A stretch of 64,000 nucleotides of DNA from Flavobacterium jumunjinense (GCF_021650975.2 NZ_CP091285.1:1488001-1552000), one strand, 5' to 3'. Shown: positions 6,505-17,002, counted from the first letter of the stretch. The notes: a model not told the origin generated them from the sequence alone. Made by a program: numbers and translations.

Positions 6505-7445
6505 AAAATGAAGATATAAAAATAGGACTTTTAGAATTAGGCTTGAGCGATAAATTAAATTCATTAAATGCTCTTGAAGATATTTTTACCTATGCAGCAA
6601 CTGCAGATGAATTAGGATATTCTAGATTTTGGATTTCAGAACACCATAGAGCTAATCCATTGCACCCATATAATAATCCTGAAATATTAATAACACTTAT
6701 AGCAGGAATGACTAACAATATAAGAGTTGGATCTGCTGGTTCTTTAATTGGATATTATTCTCCTTATACACTTGTTCAAAATTATAAGTTGTTAAATAAT
6801 ATATATGATAATCGAATCGATTTTGGATTGTCAAAAGGACGCCCTGAAAACTCTCATTTACATAATTTTTTCAATTTAGACGACCAGTCTTTTGAAAACA
6901 AAAAATACATAAGTAATCTAGAAGGAATTTGCGATTTATTACAAAATGAGGAAGCAAATTTTGAAGAAAAAAAGATAGTAATACCACCTTATAAAGGACT
7001 TTCTCCTTCTTTATGGTATTTATCAAATAGCTACAGATGGAAAGATTTAGCAGTTAAAAATCAATTAAATATTTGTAGATCATTAATGCACGGCCTAGAT
7101 GTTTTTGACTATGATGCAGATTTAGAAGGTTTATCAAAATATAAAGAAGAATTCTATTCATTACATAATAGAATACCAGAAGTATCTGTTGCTATTGCAG
7201 TTTCTTTCACCGAATCGGAAAAGAGTTTAAAAGAAAGAGAATTAGCAATAACAAATATAAGAGAGGGAATTAAAATTTTGCCAGTATCAGAAGACAATTT
7301 TATAGAAACATTAGATAATCTTCAAAGAAAATATAATATAGATGAGTTTATTATTTATGATACTGAAAATAACATAGATAAAAAGATTGAAAATCTTAAT
7401 CTAATGAAAGAGTTAACTAGTTATAAAATTTGTAAAGCGGTCTAA
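6501..7445 (+). CDS. LLM-class (luciferase-like) flavin-dependent oxidoreductase
   Basis: This 314-residue protein has the luciferase-like TIM-barrel pattern: 'ATADELGYSRFWISEHHR' near residue 33, 'ITLIAGMTNNIRVGSAG' near residue 73, and 'IDFGLSKGRPE'. Members use reduced FMN or F420. Some lanthipeptide clusters encode LLM-family reductases that turn dehydroalanine or dehydrobutyrine into D-Ala or D-aminobutyrate (the LanJ_C group). Its position between the LanC-like and LanB genes, overlapping the former and 2 bases from the latter, makes a tailoring role likely. FMN is more likely than F420 in this phylum. Family is sure; the reaction is inference. Confidence 0.8.
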   Translation: MKNEDIKIGLLELGLSDKLNSLNALEDIFTYAATADELGYSRFWISEHHRANPLHPYNNPEILITLIAGMTNNIRVGSAGSLIGYYSPYTLVQNYKLLNNIYDNRIDFGLSKGRPENSHLHNFFNLDDQSFENKKYISNLEGICDLLQNEEANFEEKKIVIPPYKGLSPSLWYLSNSYRWKDLAVKNQLNICRSLMHGLDVFDYDADLEGLSKYKEEFYSLHNRIPEVSVAIAVSFTESEKSLKERELAITNIREGIKILPVSEDNFIETLDNLQRKYNIDEFIIYDTENNIDKKIENLNLMKELTSYKICKAV

Positions 7446-7447
7446 AC

Positions 7448-10400
7448 ATGAAAAATATTAATATACTATCAGATAAAATTGTTCGCGAACCATTATTTCC
7501 GCTAAGCGATTATAAAAAAATACCTAAAGAGATTAACGAATTAAATCAGTTTGTAGATTCTTTATTTCTTGACAAGAAATTTTCTGAAGCCATTTATTTA
7601 GCATCTCCAGTTTTGCATGAAGAATGGGAGAAAATAGTTAATGGAGAAAAAGAGAGAGGAAAAATTAACGAGTCTATTCTGAAATATTATTTAAGAGCAA
7701 TTTCAAATACGGTTCCGTTCGGACTTTTTACTTCCTATTCAGTTTTATCTGAAGACAATGACACTACGGAAGAAGGTGAATTTAAGAGATTTTCAAATGT
7801 TGACATGGAGTATTTATTAAAAGTACTTCATTATTTAAACGAAAATGAAACGGTTAGAAAAGTAGTTACTTACAGAAAAAATAATTCTATATACAAAGTT
7901 GGAGATAAATACAGATATATAGAACCTAAATATACTAATGAAAATCTTGGATATACATTATCATCAATTGATAGTGATGAATTAATGGATTTTTTAATGA
8001 CTACTGCAGAAGATGGTATGACTTTTAATAAATTAAAAGATACAATTCTGGAGTTAGTTGAAGGAGTAACAGAGGACGATGTTGAAGGTTATATTAATGA
8101 ATTAATTAATTCTAAAGTGTATGTTACTTCTTTAGAAATTGGTTTGAATGAAGAACATTTAATAGGTCAAATTACAAACTTCTACACAGAAAATAGAGAT
8201 ATATTAGATACAGATGAAAAATTGAAACCTATTTTTCAATCTTTAATTAAAGTAGACGAGAAAATTAAAAACATAGACAAAGCAGTTTTTAACTCAAAAG
8301 AAGAATATCAAAAAATATTCGCAGAGCTTTCTAGTATAGAAATACCATTTCAAAGCAAATATGTTATTAACTCAAATTTAAGAAGAGATAAGAAGAAAGA
8401 CATAGAGCAAGAAAACATTAATTCAAAATTGAATAAGCTTTTAGGAAGCTTGTCTAAAATTTCACATAGTGATATTATACCTCAATCGAACTTAGATTTA
8501 TTTAAACAAAATTTCTATAACCGATATGAAGATCAAGAAGTTTTACTATTGGAAGCACTAGATAATGAATTAGGTATTGGTTATTTGGCTCATTTAAAAG
8601 AAGATGTTCTTTTTTCAGACCTAATAGACGATATAACAATTTCACCAGCAGCAAAAAACACTAGTGAGAAAAAGACAGAACCTAAAATATATAGTTTCTG
8701 GATGAACCAACTAATGAATGCTTCAAACAGTGAAGAATTGGATTTAGAAAAATTAAACCTAGATGTTTATAAAGAATCTAGTAGGGTTAAAAACGGAGCA
8801 TTCTCTTTGTCATATACTTATGCAAATGATAAAGTTTATTTAAAATATGCAGGAGGAACAACAGCAACAAATCTAATTGGAAGATTTAGTAATAATGATA
8901 AAAATGTACAAAGTGTAGCAAATAAGGTTGCAGATTTTGAAAAGGAAATGCATAAAGATAAAATTACTGCAGAAATAGTTCATCTTCCAACAAATAGAGC
9001 AGGAAACATTCTAATTAGAAAAGTAGATAGAGAAGCAGAAATTAGTCTAATTTCAAAAGCATCAAAAGGTATAAAAACAATAGATATTAACGATTTATAC
9101 GTTAGTATTAAAAACAATAGAGTTTTTTTAAGATCAGGAAAAGAAAACAAAGAAGTAATTCCTTTTTTAAGTTCTGCTCAGAATTTCCATTTCAATTCTT
9201 TACCTGTTTATCATTTCTTATGTGATTTACAAATGCAAGATCGATTAATTGATTATTCAATCAATTTTGGTGGGTTTAATGTTGGTGATCTTGATTACTG
9301 TCCAAGAATAGTAATCGGACAAGATATTGTGCTACGAAATGCAACATGGTTATTAAGAAAAGAGAAGTTTAAAAATATAAATGATTTAAGAAACTATTTA
9401 AACAAAATAAATGTTCCACAATTTGTTTATTTAAGTGATGGAGGAGAAGACAAAATGATTATTGATATAGATAACCCAAGTACTTTAGGTATTTTATTTA
9501 ATGAAATAAACAAAAGCAACATTGTAAGAATCACAGAATGTGTTTACAATATGGATCAAGAGAATCTATATGCAAATGAACATATTAGTATTATAAAATC
9601 ACAAAAGGATACTATTTTAGATAGAATAGTAACCTATAATAAAAAAGAAGAAAACGGAGTAAAGAGATCTTTTATTTATGGTGATGAATGGGTATATTTT
9701 AAAATATACACAGGAAGAGTAACATCAGATACGATACTTATAGAAAATTTATCAAGAATAACCAATTCGTTGTTAGAAAAGAAAATTATAGACAAATGGT
9801 TTTTCATAAGATTTACAGATCCAGAATTTCATTTAAGAGTGCGATTTCATTTAACAGATGAGAAAAAATACGATGAGGTTTCTAAAATAGTAAATCAAGA
9901 ATTATCTCAGTTAGTTCAAGAAAGAAAAATATGGAAACTAGACTTATCAACATATAATCGAGAATTAGAAAGATATCACTGGAGTAATATTGATAATTCT
10001 GAAAACATCTTTTTTATTGATTCAGATTTTACAATCAAATTACTAGATTTTTTGAAATCGAATAACGAAACTAGGGTTTGGTTATATGTGCTAAAATCGA
10101 TAGATGATATTTTTAATGCTTTCAACATAAGCTTAGACGAAAGACATAAAATAATTGAGAAAATGTTTACTAGTTTTTGGATAGAACATGGAGAAGTAAA
10201 ATCAGTTAAAAAAGATATTAGTAACAAGTTCAGAAAGTATAATGACGAGTTAACACAATTAATCAAATCACCTCCTACAGCATTAAATGCTATTTATGAA
10301 GAAAGGTTAGAGCGTTTAAAAAAGATAACGTTAAGTGATGAGGTTAAAGAGGATACAACAAATTTACTATGGAGTTATATCCACATGAATGTTAATAGAT

Positions 10401-10522
10401 TCATACAAGCAAATCCAAGATTTCATGAATTAATAATGTATGGTTTATTGGAAAAACAGTACAGTAAGGAGAAAGGAATGAGAAAGTATAATCAAAAACT
10501 GGTAGAAAATGAAGCTTATTAG
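7448..10522 (+). CDS. lanB: Class I lanthipeptide dehydratase LanB, full length
   Basis: LanB enzymes use glutamyl-tRNA to glutamylate Ser/Thr of the precursor and then eliminate glutamate to leave dehydroamino acids. The 1024-residue protein has both halves. The N-terminal dehydratase domain includes 'LRAISNTVPFGLFTSYSVL' (matching the family's R-S-x-x-x-P-F-G-L-F motif) and 'HLPTNRAGNI'. The C-terminal SpaB_C-type elimination domain starts near residue 740 ('WVYFKIYTGRVTSDTILIE', 'WFFIRFTDPEFHLRVRFHL'). Size matches NisB-like enzymes (about 1000 residues), so this is not the split form reported for some Bacteroidota clusters. The last 14 bases overlap the exporter gene. It presumably acts on all eight precursors. 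Confidence 0.93.
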   Translation: MKNINILSDKIVREPLFPLSDYKKIPKEINELNQFVDSLFLDKKFSEAIYLASPVLHEEWEKIVNGEKERGKINESILKYYLRAISNTVPFGLFTSYSVLSEDNDTTEEGEFKRFSNVDMEYLLKVLHYLNENETVRKVVTYRKNNSIYKVGDKYRYIEPKYTNENLGYTLSSIDSDELMDFLMTTAEDGMTFNKLKDTILELVEGVTEDDVEGYINELINSKVYVTSLEIGLNEEHLIGQITNFYTENRDILDTDEKLKPIFQSLIKVDEKIKNIDKAVFNSKEEYQKIFAELSSIEIPFQSKYVINSNLRRDKKKDIEQENINSKLNKLLGSLSKISHSDIIPQSNLDLFKQNFYNRYEDQEVLLLEALDNELGIGYLAHLKEDVLFSDLIDDITISPAAKNTSEKKTEPKIYSFWMNQLMNASNSEELDLEKLNLDVYKESSRVKNGAFSLSYTYANDKVYLKYAGGTTATNLIGRFSNNDKNVQSVANKVADFEKEMHKDKITAEIVHLPTNRAGNILIRKVDREAEISLISKASKGIKTIDINDLYVSIKNNRVFLRSGKENKEVIPFLSSAQNFHFNSLPVYHFLCDLQMQDRLIDYSINFGGFNVGDLDYCPRIVIGQDIVLRNATWLLRKEKFKNINDLRNYLNKINVPQFVYLSDGGEDKMIIDIDNPSTLGILFNEINKSNIVRITECVYNMDQENLYANEHISIIKSQKDTILDRIVTYNKKEENGVKRSFIYGDEWVYFKIYTGRVTSDTILIENLSRITNSLLEKKIIDKWFFIRFTDPEFHLRVRFHLTDEKKYDEVSKIVNQELSQLVQERKIWKLDLSTYNRELERYHWSNIDNSENIFFIDSDFTIKLLDFLKSNNETRVWLYVLKSIDDIFNAFNISLDERHKIIEKMFTSFWIEHGEVKSVKKDISNKFRKYNDELTQLIKSPPTALNAIYEERLERLKKITLSDEVKEDTTNLLWSYIHMNVNRFIQANPRFHELIMYGLLEKQYSKEKGMRKYNQKLVENEAY

Positions 10523-12710
10523 ACAATATGATAAAATGGATTGTGGACCTTCATGTTTAGGTATGATTGCTAATGCTTATGGTAAAGATATTTCTTTAAA
10601 TTCTTTAAGAGAAAAATGTCATATAACAAAAGAAGGAGTTTCTTTATTAGGAATTGATGAAGCAGCAAAAGAAATGGGTTTCGATACTTTCTCGGCTAGT
10701 CTAAACCTAGAAGAACTTAAAAAGATTGAATACCATAATTATCCTTGTATTCTACATTGGAACAACAATCACTTTGTAGTGTTAAGAGGATTTGATAAAA
10801 AAAATATATTTAGCAGAAAAAAAAGGTGGCAAATTGCAGATCCAGGGCATGGTTTTATAGAGTTAAATGATGAGAAGTTTCAAAAATCATGGTTAGGAGA
10901 AAACGAAACAGGAATTGCTTTTTTTCTTAAACCTAAAGAGAAATTTTTCAATACTGAATTTAAGCAGCCTGAAAAAATATCTTTGAAGTTTTTTGTAAAA
11001 TATTTTAAAGAACATAAGAAAAAATTAGGGATTGTATTTTTATTGATGTTATTGGGAAGTTTAATCAACATGATATTTCCATTTTTAACGCAGTACTTAA
11101 TTGATAAAGGAATATCTAACAAAGATGTAGATTATATTCAACTTATTTTATTTTCTCAGTTGAGTTTATATCTAGGAGCTATTATTATAGAAATATTTAG
11201 AAATTGGTCATTGCTGATTGTAGGAACCAAGATTAGTATAAAAATTATTTCAGAGTTTCTGACTAAGATATTAGAGTTGCCTTTACGTTTTTTTGATTCG
11301 AAGCTAATAGGAGACTTTCAACAAAGAATTCAAGATAATGATAGAATTGAATATTTTCTTACGTCTCAATCAATAGCAACATTTTTTTCAACCATTACAT
11401 TTTCAGTGTTTTTTATTGTATTGGCTTATTATAATTCAAATGTATTATTAATCTATATTTCTTTAACAGTATTGTCTATTTTATGGTCTAATTATTTTTT
11501 AAAGAAAAGGAAAATTTTAGATTATCATAGGTTTGTAGAAAACAGTAACAATCAAGAAACCATTTATGAAATTTTAAATGGAGTTTCAGAAATGAAGCTA
11601 AATAATTTTGAAGATCATAAGTGTAATCAATGGAAAGAAGTTCAAGATAGATTATTTAAGATAAACCTGAAAATATTAAAATTAGATCAAATTCAAACGT
11701 CTGGATTTAATTTTATAAATCACGTAAAAAACATTTGTGTCTCTTTTTATACGGCAGTTTTAGTAGTTCAAGGGGACATGAGTTTAGGAGTTTTATTGAG
11801 TGTTTCTTACATTATAGGGATGATGAATTCTCCAGTAGATCAATTAGTCTCATTTTTAAAAGCATTACAAGATGCTAAATTGAGTTTGGCAAGATTAAAT
11901 GAAGTACAAAGCGAATTACCTGAAGAAAAAGAATCATACTCAAAACTAGAATTATCTAAGTCAAATTTAAATTCCGGCATTAAATTAAGTAATGTTTCGT
12001 TTCAGTATGAAGGACCTCGTTCTCCATTCGTTTTGGAAAATATTGACATGTATATTCCAGATGGAAAAATTACAGCAATTGTAGGAGCAAGTGGAAGTGG
12101 AAAGACAACATTAATGAAAATGCTTTTAAGATTTTATAATTCAATTGGCGGTCATATTAGTTTTAATGGACAAAATATTTTAAATATTTCTCCTAAAGAT
12201 TTAAGAAAAAACTGTGGAGTCGTGATGCAAGATGGTTTCATTTTTTCAGACACAATTAAAAGAAATATAGCTACGTCAGATGAAGAAATAGATTATGATC
12301 GATTAAAAAACGCTGTTAAAGTGGCAAATATTGAAGAATATATAGAATCATTACCACTAAAGTATGATACTAAAATTGGAGCAGCTGGTAGTGGTCTTTC
12401 AGGAGGACAAAAACAAAGAATATTAATAGCAAGAGCAGTTTATAAAAATCCTCATTATGTGTTTTTTGATGAAGCAACTTCAGCATTAGACGCTGAGAAT
12501 GAAAAAATAATTCATGATAATTTATTTGGGTTCTTTAAGGGGAAAACAGTAGTTATTATAGCACACAGGTTAAGTACAGTAAAGCATGCAGACCAAATTG
12601 TTGTTCTGAAAAAAGGAAAGATTAGTGAAGTTGGAAGTCATGCTCAATTAGTTGATAGAAAAGGAGATTATTTTAGTTTAGTTAAAAACCAATTAGAATT
12701 GGGAAGTTAA
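10509..12710 (+). CDS. Peptidase C39-containing ABC exporter (LanT type)
   Basis: This bifunctional exporter cleaves the leader after double glycine and pumps the peptide out. The N-terminal C39 protease has Cys12 in 'MDCGPSCLGM', His88 in 'HWNNNHFVVL' and Asp111 in 'IADPGHGF'. A six-helix membrane domain follows (about 165-450). The nucleotide-binding domain has Walker A 'GASGSGKTT' (from about residue 525), signature 'LSGGQKQR', Walker B 'VFFDEATSAL' and H-loop 'IIAHRLST'. All precursors end their leaders with KGG, the matching substrate site. It overlaps lanB by 14 bases. Length 733 is typical. All catalytic residues are present. Confidence 0.95.
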   Translation: MKLIRQYDKMDCGPSCLGMIANAYGKDISLNSLREKCHITKEGVSLLGIDEAAKEMGFDTFSASLNLEELKKIEYHNYPCILHWNNNHFVVLRGFDKKNIFSRKKRWQIADPGHGFIELNDEKFQKSWLGENETGIAFFLKPKEKFFNTEFKQPEKISLKFFVKYFKEHKKKLGIVFLLMLLGSLINMIFPFLTQYLIDKGISNKDVDYIQLILFSQLSLYLGAIIIEIFRNWSLLIVGTKISIKIISEFLTKILELPLRFFDSKLIGDFQQRIQDNDRIEYFLTSQSIATFFSTITFSVFFIVLAYYNSNVLLIYISLTVLSILWSNYFLKKRKILDYHRFVENSNNQETIYEILNGVSEMKLNNFEDHKCNQWKEVQDRLFKINLKILKLDQIQTSGFNFINHVKNICVSFYTAVLVVQGDMSLGVLLSVSYIIGMMNSPVDQLVSFLKALQDAKLSLARLNEVQSELPEEKESYSKLELSKSNLNSGIKLSNVSFQYEGPRSPFVLENIDMYIPDGKITAIVGASGSGKTTLMKMLLRFYNSIGGHISFNGQNILNISPKDLRKNCGVVMQDGFIFSDTIKRNIATSDEEIDYDRLKNAVKVANIEEYIESLPLKYDTKIGAAGSGLSGGQKQRILIARAVYKNPHYVFFDEATSALDAENEKIIHDNLFGFFKGKTVVIIAHRLSTVKHADQIVVLKKGKISEVGSHAQLVDRKGDYFSLVKNQLELGS

Positions 12711-12720
12711 AAATATAGAT

Positions 12721-13902
12721 ATGGAGACAAAAAATATAATGACAGAAAATGAAATAATTGTAGAAATCGAGAAATCTATTACAGACAATTATGATGTTTT
12801 TACATCAATGGGTGTTGTAAATGGTTTAGCAGGTGTATCATTATTTTATTATTATTTAGGAAATAAAGAGCTTACAATTTCCTTTATAGAAAAAGCAATT
12901 GAAGGGCTAAATGATTCGTATCAAGGAACAAATATTGTTGAAGACATAATTGATATTGGTAAGTTGCTTAATTTTTACGAAGAAAAAGGGATATTGACTT
13001 CAGATGATATTGATTTTTATTTCGAAAATTACGATTCTGTAGTTGAAGAGTTATTAATGGATAGTTTGAAAGAAGATAATTTAAGTCCTGTTTCTGGAAT
13101 ATTAAAATATGCAAACTATTTTATTTATAGAACAAGATACTCAAATAAAGATTGTAGTTGCTTGTTTTCAGAAGTGCTCGATAAAATTGAGAAACTATCT
13201 CATAATGATGTGGGAACAGGTGGTACTTATTGGATATCAAATGTAGAAAGAGATGGAAGAAAGCTAATTGAGTTAGGGATAAAGCATGGTGTGATGGGAA
13301 TTGTTGATCACTTAGTAAGTTTGTATAAAATAGGCTTTCAAAAAGAAAGGGTTTTAGGTTTAATAGTAAGCGGATTAAAATATACGAGTAGTTTTAAACT
13401 TGAAAATAAAAAATTTCTATTTCCTTTCTGTTCAGATAATGTTCCAGAAGCACAATCTTCATCATTTGGAATACTTTATGGAGATCTAGGTGTTGCATAT
13501 GGAATTTATAGAGCAGGTTTAGTTTGTGAAATTGAAGAATATAAGAAGCTAGGGACAGAAACATTGATGCTTTCTACTAAAGTAAAAGATGACAACAATG
13601 AATTTATAACCGATGCTAATTTGTTTTATGGAAGTTTAGGAATTGCATCATTTATGACATTCATGAAAAAACAATTACAAGTAGATTTCTTTGATTCAAC
13701 TATAGACTATTGGTACAATAAAACGAAAGAACATAAAATTCATCAAGGACAATGGGCAGGATTTGATACTACTTTCAATAAATTCGATATTAATGCACAA
13801 TTATCTTTTTCGCACGGAATTGTAGGAGTTGGAATAGCTCTTTTAAACTTTGAAAAGCAATTAGATTTTGATTTTTTAAAATTTGTAGGTTACGAATTTT
13901 AA
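12721..13902 (+). CDS. LanC-like cyclase homologue 2, zinc ligands absent
   Basis: This 393-residue protein has the LanC repeat pattern: 'VNGLAGVSLFYYYLG' near 33, 'GIKHGVMGIVDHLV' with His189, 'ILYGDLGVAYGI' near 251, 'LFYGSLGIASF' near 301 and 'FSHGIVGVGIALL' near 364. In active LanC the third motif reads W-C-Y-G-D and the fourth L-C-H-G. Here the positions are I251-L252-Y-G-D and L301-F302-Y303-G, so both Cys and the His ligands are replaced. It is unlike the first LanC-like protein in sequence. Two diverged LanC-like proteins around one LanB suggest a heteromer or different precursor clients. It starts 10 bases after the exporter and is the last gene before a terminator; an alternative ATG lies 18 bases in. 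Confidence 0.8.
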   Translation: METKNIMTENEIIVEIEKSITDNYDVFTSMGVVNGLAGVSLFYYYLGNKELTISFIEKAIEGLNDSYQGTNIVEDIIDIGKLLNFYEEKGILTSDDIDFYFENYDSVVEELLMDSLKEDNLSPVSGILKYANYFIYRTRYSNKDCSCLFSEVLDKIEKLSHNDVGTGGTYWISNVERDGRKLIELGIKHGVMGIVDHLVSLYKIGFQKERVLGLIVSGLKYTSSFKLENKKFLFPFCSDNVPEAQSSSFGILYGDLGVAYGIYRAGLVCEIEEYKKLGTETLMLSTKVKDDNNEFITDANLFYGSLGIASFMTFMKKQLQVDFFDSTIDYWYNKTKEHKIHQGQWAGFDTTFNKFDINAQLSFSHGIVGVGIALLNFEKQLDFDFLKFVGYEF

Positions 13903-13916
13903 AGTTGAATTAAACT

Positions 13917-13963
13917 AATAACAAATCCCTTTATGAATCTTAAATATAAAAGGATTTGTTATT
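13917..13963. terminator. Bidirectional terminator between convergent genes
   Basis: AATAACAAATCC (13917-13928) pairs with GGATTTGTTATT (13952-13963). It lies between the converging RiPP operon and the EamA gene, whose stop codon lies in the right arm. Confidence 0.7.
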
Positions 13964-14828
13964 TGATTACATTAGCTTTCTTATTCTCATAAAAAGTAAT
14001 TCCAATTCCTAAAAGTAGAATTAAACCACCTATTATCATCTGTAGCGTTATTTTTTCATCTATAAATAACCAGGCTAAAAACGTAGCAATTACGCCTTGA
14101 CTTAATAAACTGAGAGATACTCTTGTAGCTCTCATATTTTGAGTTGCATAACTAATTAGTAACCATGCAGCTAATTGACAAATAGCTCCTTGTATGAAAA
14201 GAACAAGCCATGCGTTAGAAGAAAAACCAAAAAAGGACTCATCTGCAATTAAACAAATAGCACCTAAAAATAGAGTGGACGCAAATAAACTGATGGTCAT
14301 AAATGAATAAATATCTACCTTAGATAAGACGTTTTTACTAACAAGAATATATATAGCGTACAAAACACCTGACAGTATAGCTAATGAAAAGGCTAAATCA
14401 AAGTTCATTTTGATAAAAAAATCAAATCCAACTAGTGTTATCATACCAAAAAGAGCAACGACTGTTCCAATCCAGAAATTAGTCGAGGGCTTATTTTTTA
14501 AGAAAAAAAACGAAATAATTCCAACCCAAACAGGAGCTAAATTAGTTAAAAGCGTTGCTTGTGTAGCACTCGATTTTTGTATAGCAATATTCCAAACTGC
14601 TACATCAGAAGCAAATAAAATACCACAAAAAATAGAGACAAATAATAGCTTGCTTTTAGGAACAACCATCTTTTTCGTTAATATAACGTAAGGTAGTAAT
14701 AAGCCTAGAGCAATTGCCATTCTATAAAAGGCAGAAATTAATCCTGATGTTAATTGTAATTTAATTAATATAGGAAAAATAGAAATACAAATTATCCCTA
14801 TTAACAGAGCTATTCTAGGCTTATTCAT
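13959..14828 (-). CDS. EamA/DMT-family transporter
   Basis: This 289-residue protein is almost entirely hydrophobic with about ten membrane segments in two EamA repeats ('FYRMAIALGLLLPYVIL', 'SATQATLLTNLAPVWVGIISFFFLKNKP', 'VSLSLLSQGVIATFLAWLFIDEKIT'). These drug/metabolite transporters usually export amino acids or small metabolites. It lies 7 bases downstream of metG on the same strand, so it is likely co-transcribed. Convergent orientation to the lanthipeptide operon argues against it being part of that cluster. Substrate cannot be read from sequence. Confidence 0.9.
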   Translation of the reverse strand: MNKPRIALLIGIICISIFPILIKLQLTSGLISAFYRMAIALGLLLPYVILTKKMVVPKSKLLFVSIFCGILFASDVAVWNIAIQKSSATQATLLTNLAPVWVGIISFFFLKNKPSTNFWIGTVVALFGMITLVGFDFFIKMNFDLAFSLAILSGVLYAIYILVSKNVLSKVDIYSFMTISLFASTLFLGAICLIADESFFGFSSNAWLVLFIQGAICQLAAWLLISYATQNMRATRVSLSLLSQGVIATFLAWLFIDEKITLQMIIGGLILLLGIGITFYENKKANVIK

Positions 14829-14835
14829 TATGTTT

Positions 14836-16899
14836 TTAACTAATTAAAGCACCATTTAAAATGCCTTCAGTATCTGGATTAACAAATACTAGTTTCCCTT
14901 CAGCATTATTGGTCATTAAAATCATTCCAGCACTTTCCACACCTCGTAAAGCTCTTGGAGCTAAGTTAACTAAAACAGTTACTCTTTTACCAACTACTTC
15001 TTCAGGAGAAAAATGCTCAGCGATTCCAGAAACAATAGTTCTAACATCAATTCCGGTATCTACTTTAAGAACTAAAAGTTTATTCGCTTTTGGCATTTTT
15101 TCAGCTTCAAGAATTGTACCTACACGAATATCTAATTTTGTAAAGTCATCGAATGTAGCAATCTCTTTTTGTGGTTCAGCTTTAGTATTTTCTATCTTGT
15201 TGGCAGTTTTTGTTGCTTCTAATTTATCCATTTGTTTTTGAATTTCAGCATCATCTATTTGAGCAAATAAAATTTCAGCTTGTCCAATTTGATTATTAGA
15301 AGGGATTAATTCTGTTTTCTTAGAAATGTCATTCCAGTTTAATTTTGAATCAGTAAGTTTTAAAATTGATTTTAACTTAGTAGATGTAAAAGGCAAAAAG
15401 GGTTCACATAAAACACTTAATGCCGTTGCAATTTGTAGCGCAACATACATTTGTGTTTTCACTCTTTCTGGATTTTCTTTAACCATTTTCCATGGTTCTT
15501 CGTCTGCTAAATATTTATTCCCTAAACGAGCGACATTCATAACTTCTCCTAAAGCTTCTCTAAAACGGTAGCGTTCAATAGAACTCGAAATAACAGCAGG
15601 ATACGCTTTTAATTCAGCTAATGTTTGTTCGTCAATTGCTGTAAATTCATTTGGAGCAGGAACAATTCCAGTATAATATTTGTTTGTTAAAACAACAACA
15701 CGATTAATGAAGTTTCCATAAATTGCAGCTAATTCGTTATTGTTTCTTGCCTGAAAATCTTTCCAAGTAAAGTCGTTGTCTTTTGTTTCTGGAGCATTTG
15801 CAGTTAATGCATAACGTAATGCATCTTGTTTATCTGGGAAATCCTGTAAATATTCATGTAGCCAAACTGCCCAGTTTTTAGAAGTTGATAATTTATTACC
15901 TTCTAAATTTAAAAATTCATTAGCAGGAACATTGTCTGGCAAAATATAACTTCCTTCTGCTTTTAACATCGCAGGGAAAATGATACAATGGAAAACAATA
16001 TTGTCTTTCCCAATAAAGTGAACTAATTTAGTATCTTGATCCTTCCAATAAGGCTCCCAATCTTTTCCTTCTTTTGCAGCCCATTCTTTAGTCGCAGAGA
16101 TATAGCCAATTGGCGCATCGAACCATACATATAGTTTTTTGCCTTCAGCACCTTCAACAGGAACATCAATTCCCCAATCTAAATCACGCGTTACAGCTCT
16201 AGGTTCTAAACCACCATCAACCCATGATTTTACTTGTCCGTAAACATTAGATTTCCAGTCATTTTTATGACCTTCTAAAACCCATTCACGCAAAAAAGCA
16301 TCATATTCATTCAATGGTAAAAACCAATGCTTTGTTTCTTTTAAAATAGGTGTTTCACCTGTGATAGTAGATTTTGGTTGTATTAAATCGGTTGCATTCA
16401 ATGATGAACCACATTTCTCGCATTGATCACCATAAGCTTCTTCATTTCCGCATTTTGGACAAGTACCTGTCACAAAACGATCGGCTAAAAATTGATCCGC
16501 TTTTGCATCATATAATTGTTCCGTAGTTTGCTCAATAAATTTACCGTCTTCATATAATTTTCTAAAGAATTCCTGCGCAGTATCATGATGGATTTTTGCA
16601 GAAGTTCTGGAGTAATTATCAAAAGAAATTCCAAAATCTAAAAAAGACTGACGAATAATTCCATCATACTTATCAATTACTTCTTGCGGTGTAATTCCTT
16701 CTTTTTTAGCCTTCATCGAAATCGCAACTCCATGTTCATCACTTCCACACATAAAAGCAACGTCTTTTCCTTGCAAACGTAAATATCTTGCATATATATC
16801 ACTTGGAACATAAACACCTGCTAAGTGACCAATATGAATTGGACCATTAGTATACGGCAAAGCAGCAGTAATTGTGTATCTTTTTGGATTCTCTAACAT
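14836..16899 (-). CDS. metG: Methionyl-tRNA synthetase
   Basis: This enzyme charges tRNA-Met with methionine. The class I HIGH motif is 'HIGHLAG' near residue 20, the KMSKS-equivalent is 'KLSTS' near 335, and a zinc knuckle '[18 protein letters not shown]' lies near 146. The C-terminal part from about residue 580 is a tRNA-binding OB domain ('[20 protein letters not shown]'), as in bacterial MetG of about 680 residues. Length 687 is full. The start ATG follows an A/T-rich leader with a -7-like element about 45 bases upstream. Confidence 0.98.
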   Translation of the reverse strand: MLENPKRYTITAALPYTNGPIHIGHLAGVYVPSDIYARYLRLQGKDVAFMCGSDEHGVAISMKAKKEGITPQEVIDKYDGIIRQSFLDFGISFDNYSRTSAKIHHDTAQEFFRKLYEDGKFIEQTTEQLYDAKADQFLADRFVTGTCPKCGNEEAYGDQCEKCGSSLNATDLIQPKSTITGETPILKETKHWFLPLNEYDAFLREWVLEGHKNDWKSNVYGQVKSWVDGGLEPRAVTRDLDWGIDVPVEGAEGKKLYVWFDAPIGYISATKEWAAKEGKDWEPYWKDQDTKLVHFIGKDNIVFHCIIFPAMLKAEGSYILPDNVPANEFLNLEGNKLSTSKNWAVWLHEYLQDFPDKQDALRYALTANAPETKDNDFTWKDFQARNNNELAAIYGNFINRVVVLTNKYYTGIVPAPNEFTAIDEQTLAELKAYPAVISSSIERYRFREALGEVMNVARLGNKYLADEEPWKMVKENPERVKTQMYVALQIATALSVLCEPFLPFTSTKLKSILKLTDSKLNWNDISKKTELIPSNNQIGQAEILFAQIDDAEIQKQMDKLEATKTANKIENTKAEPQKEIATFDDFTKLDIRVGTILEAEKMPKANKLLVLKVDTGIDVRTIVSGIAEHFSPEEVVGKRVTVLVNLAPRALRGVESAGMILMTNNAEGKLVFVNPDTEGILNGALIS

Positions 16900-16944
16900 G
16901 TTTTTAAAATAATTTTAGTTGCTGAAATTTCTTCAGAATTCATG

Positions 16945-16952
16945 CAAAAATA
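16945..16952 (-). promoter_or_regulatory. Candidate -7 element for metG
   Basis: On the minus strand this reads TATTTTTG, matching the Bacteroidota TAnnTTTG -7 consensus, 45 bases before the metG start. No convincing -33 element was found. Confidence 0.4.
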
Positions 16953-16994
16953 ATTCATTGATAGTGAATAAGCGAATTTTAAATTGAATTTGTT

Positions 16995-17002
16995 TATTTT
17001 TG
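16995..17002 (+). promoter_or_regulatory. Candidate -7 element for LD-carboxypeptidase gene
   Basis: TATTTTTG matches TAnnTTTG and lies 29 bases before the start codon. No clear -33 box. Confidence 0.4.

Noticed and set aside
13959..14828. EamA transporter as self-immunity pump of the lanthipeptide cluster
   Set aside because: It is convergent to the cluster, separated by a terminator and adjacent to metG on the same strand.
14861..15571. Open frames on the plus strand opposite metG
   Set aside because: They are antisense shadows of a well-conserved gene, with no start context or recognisable domain.
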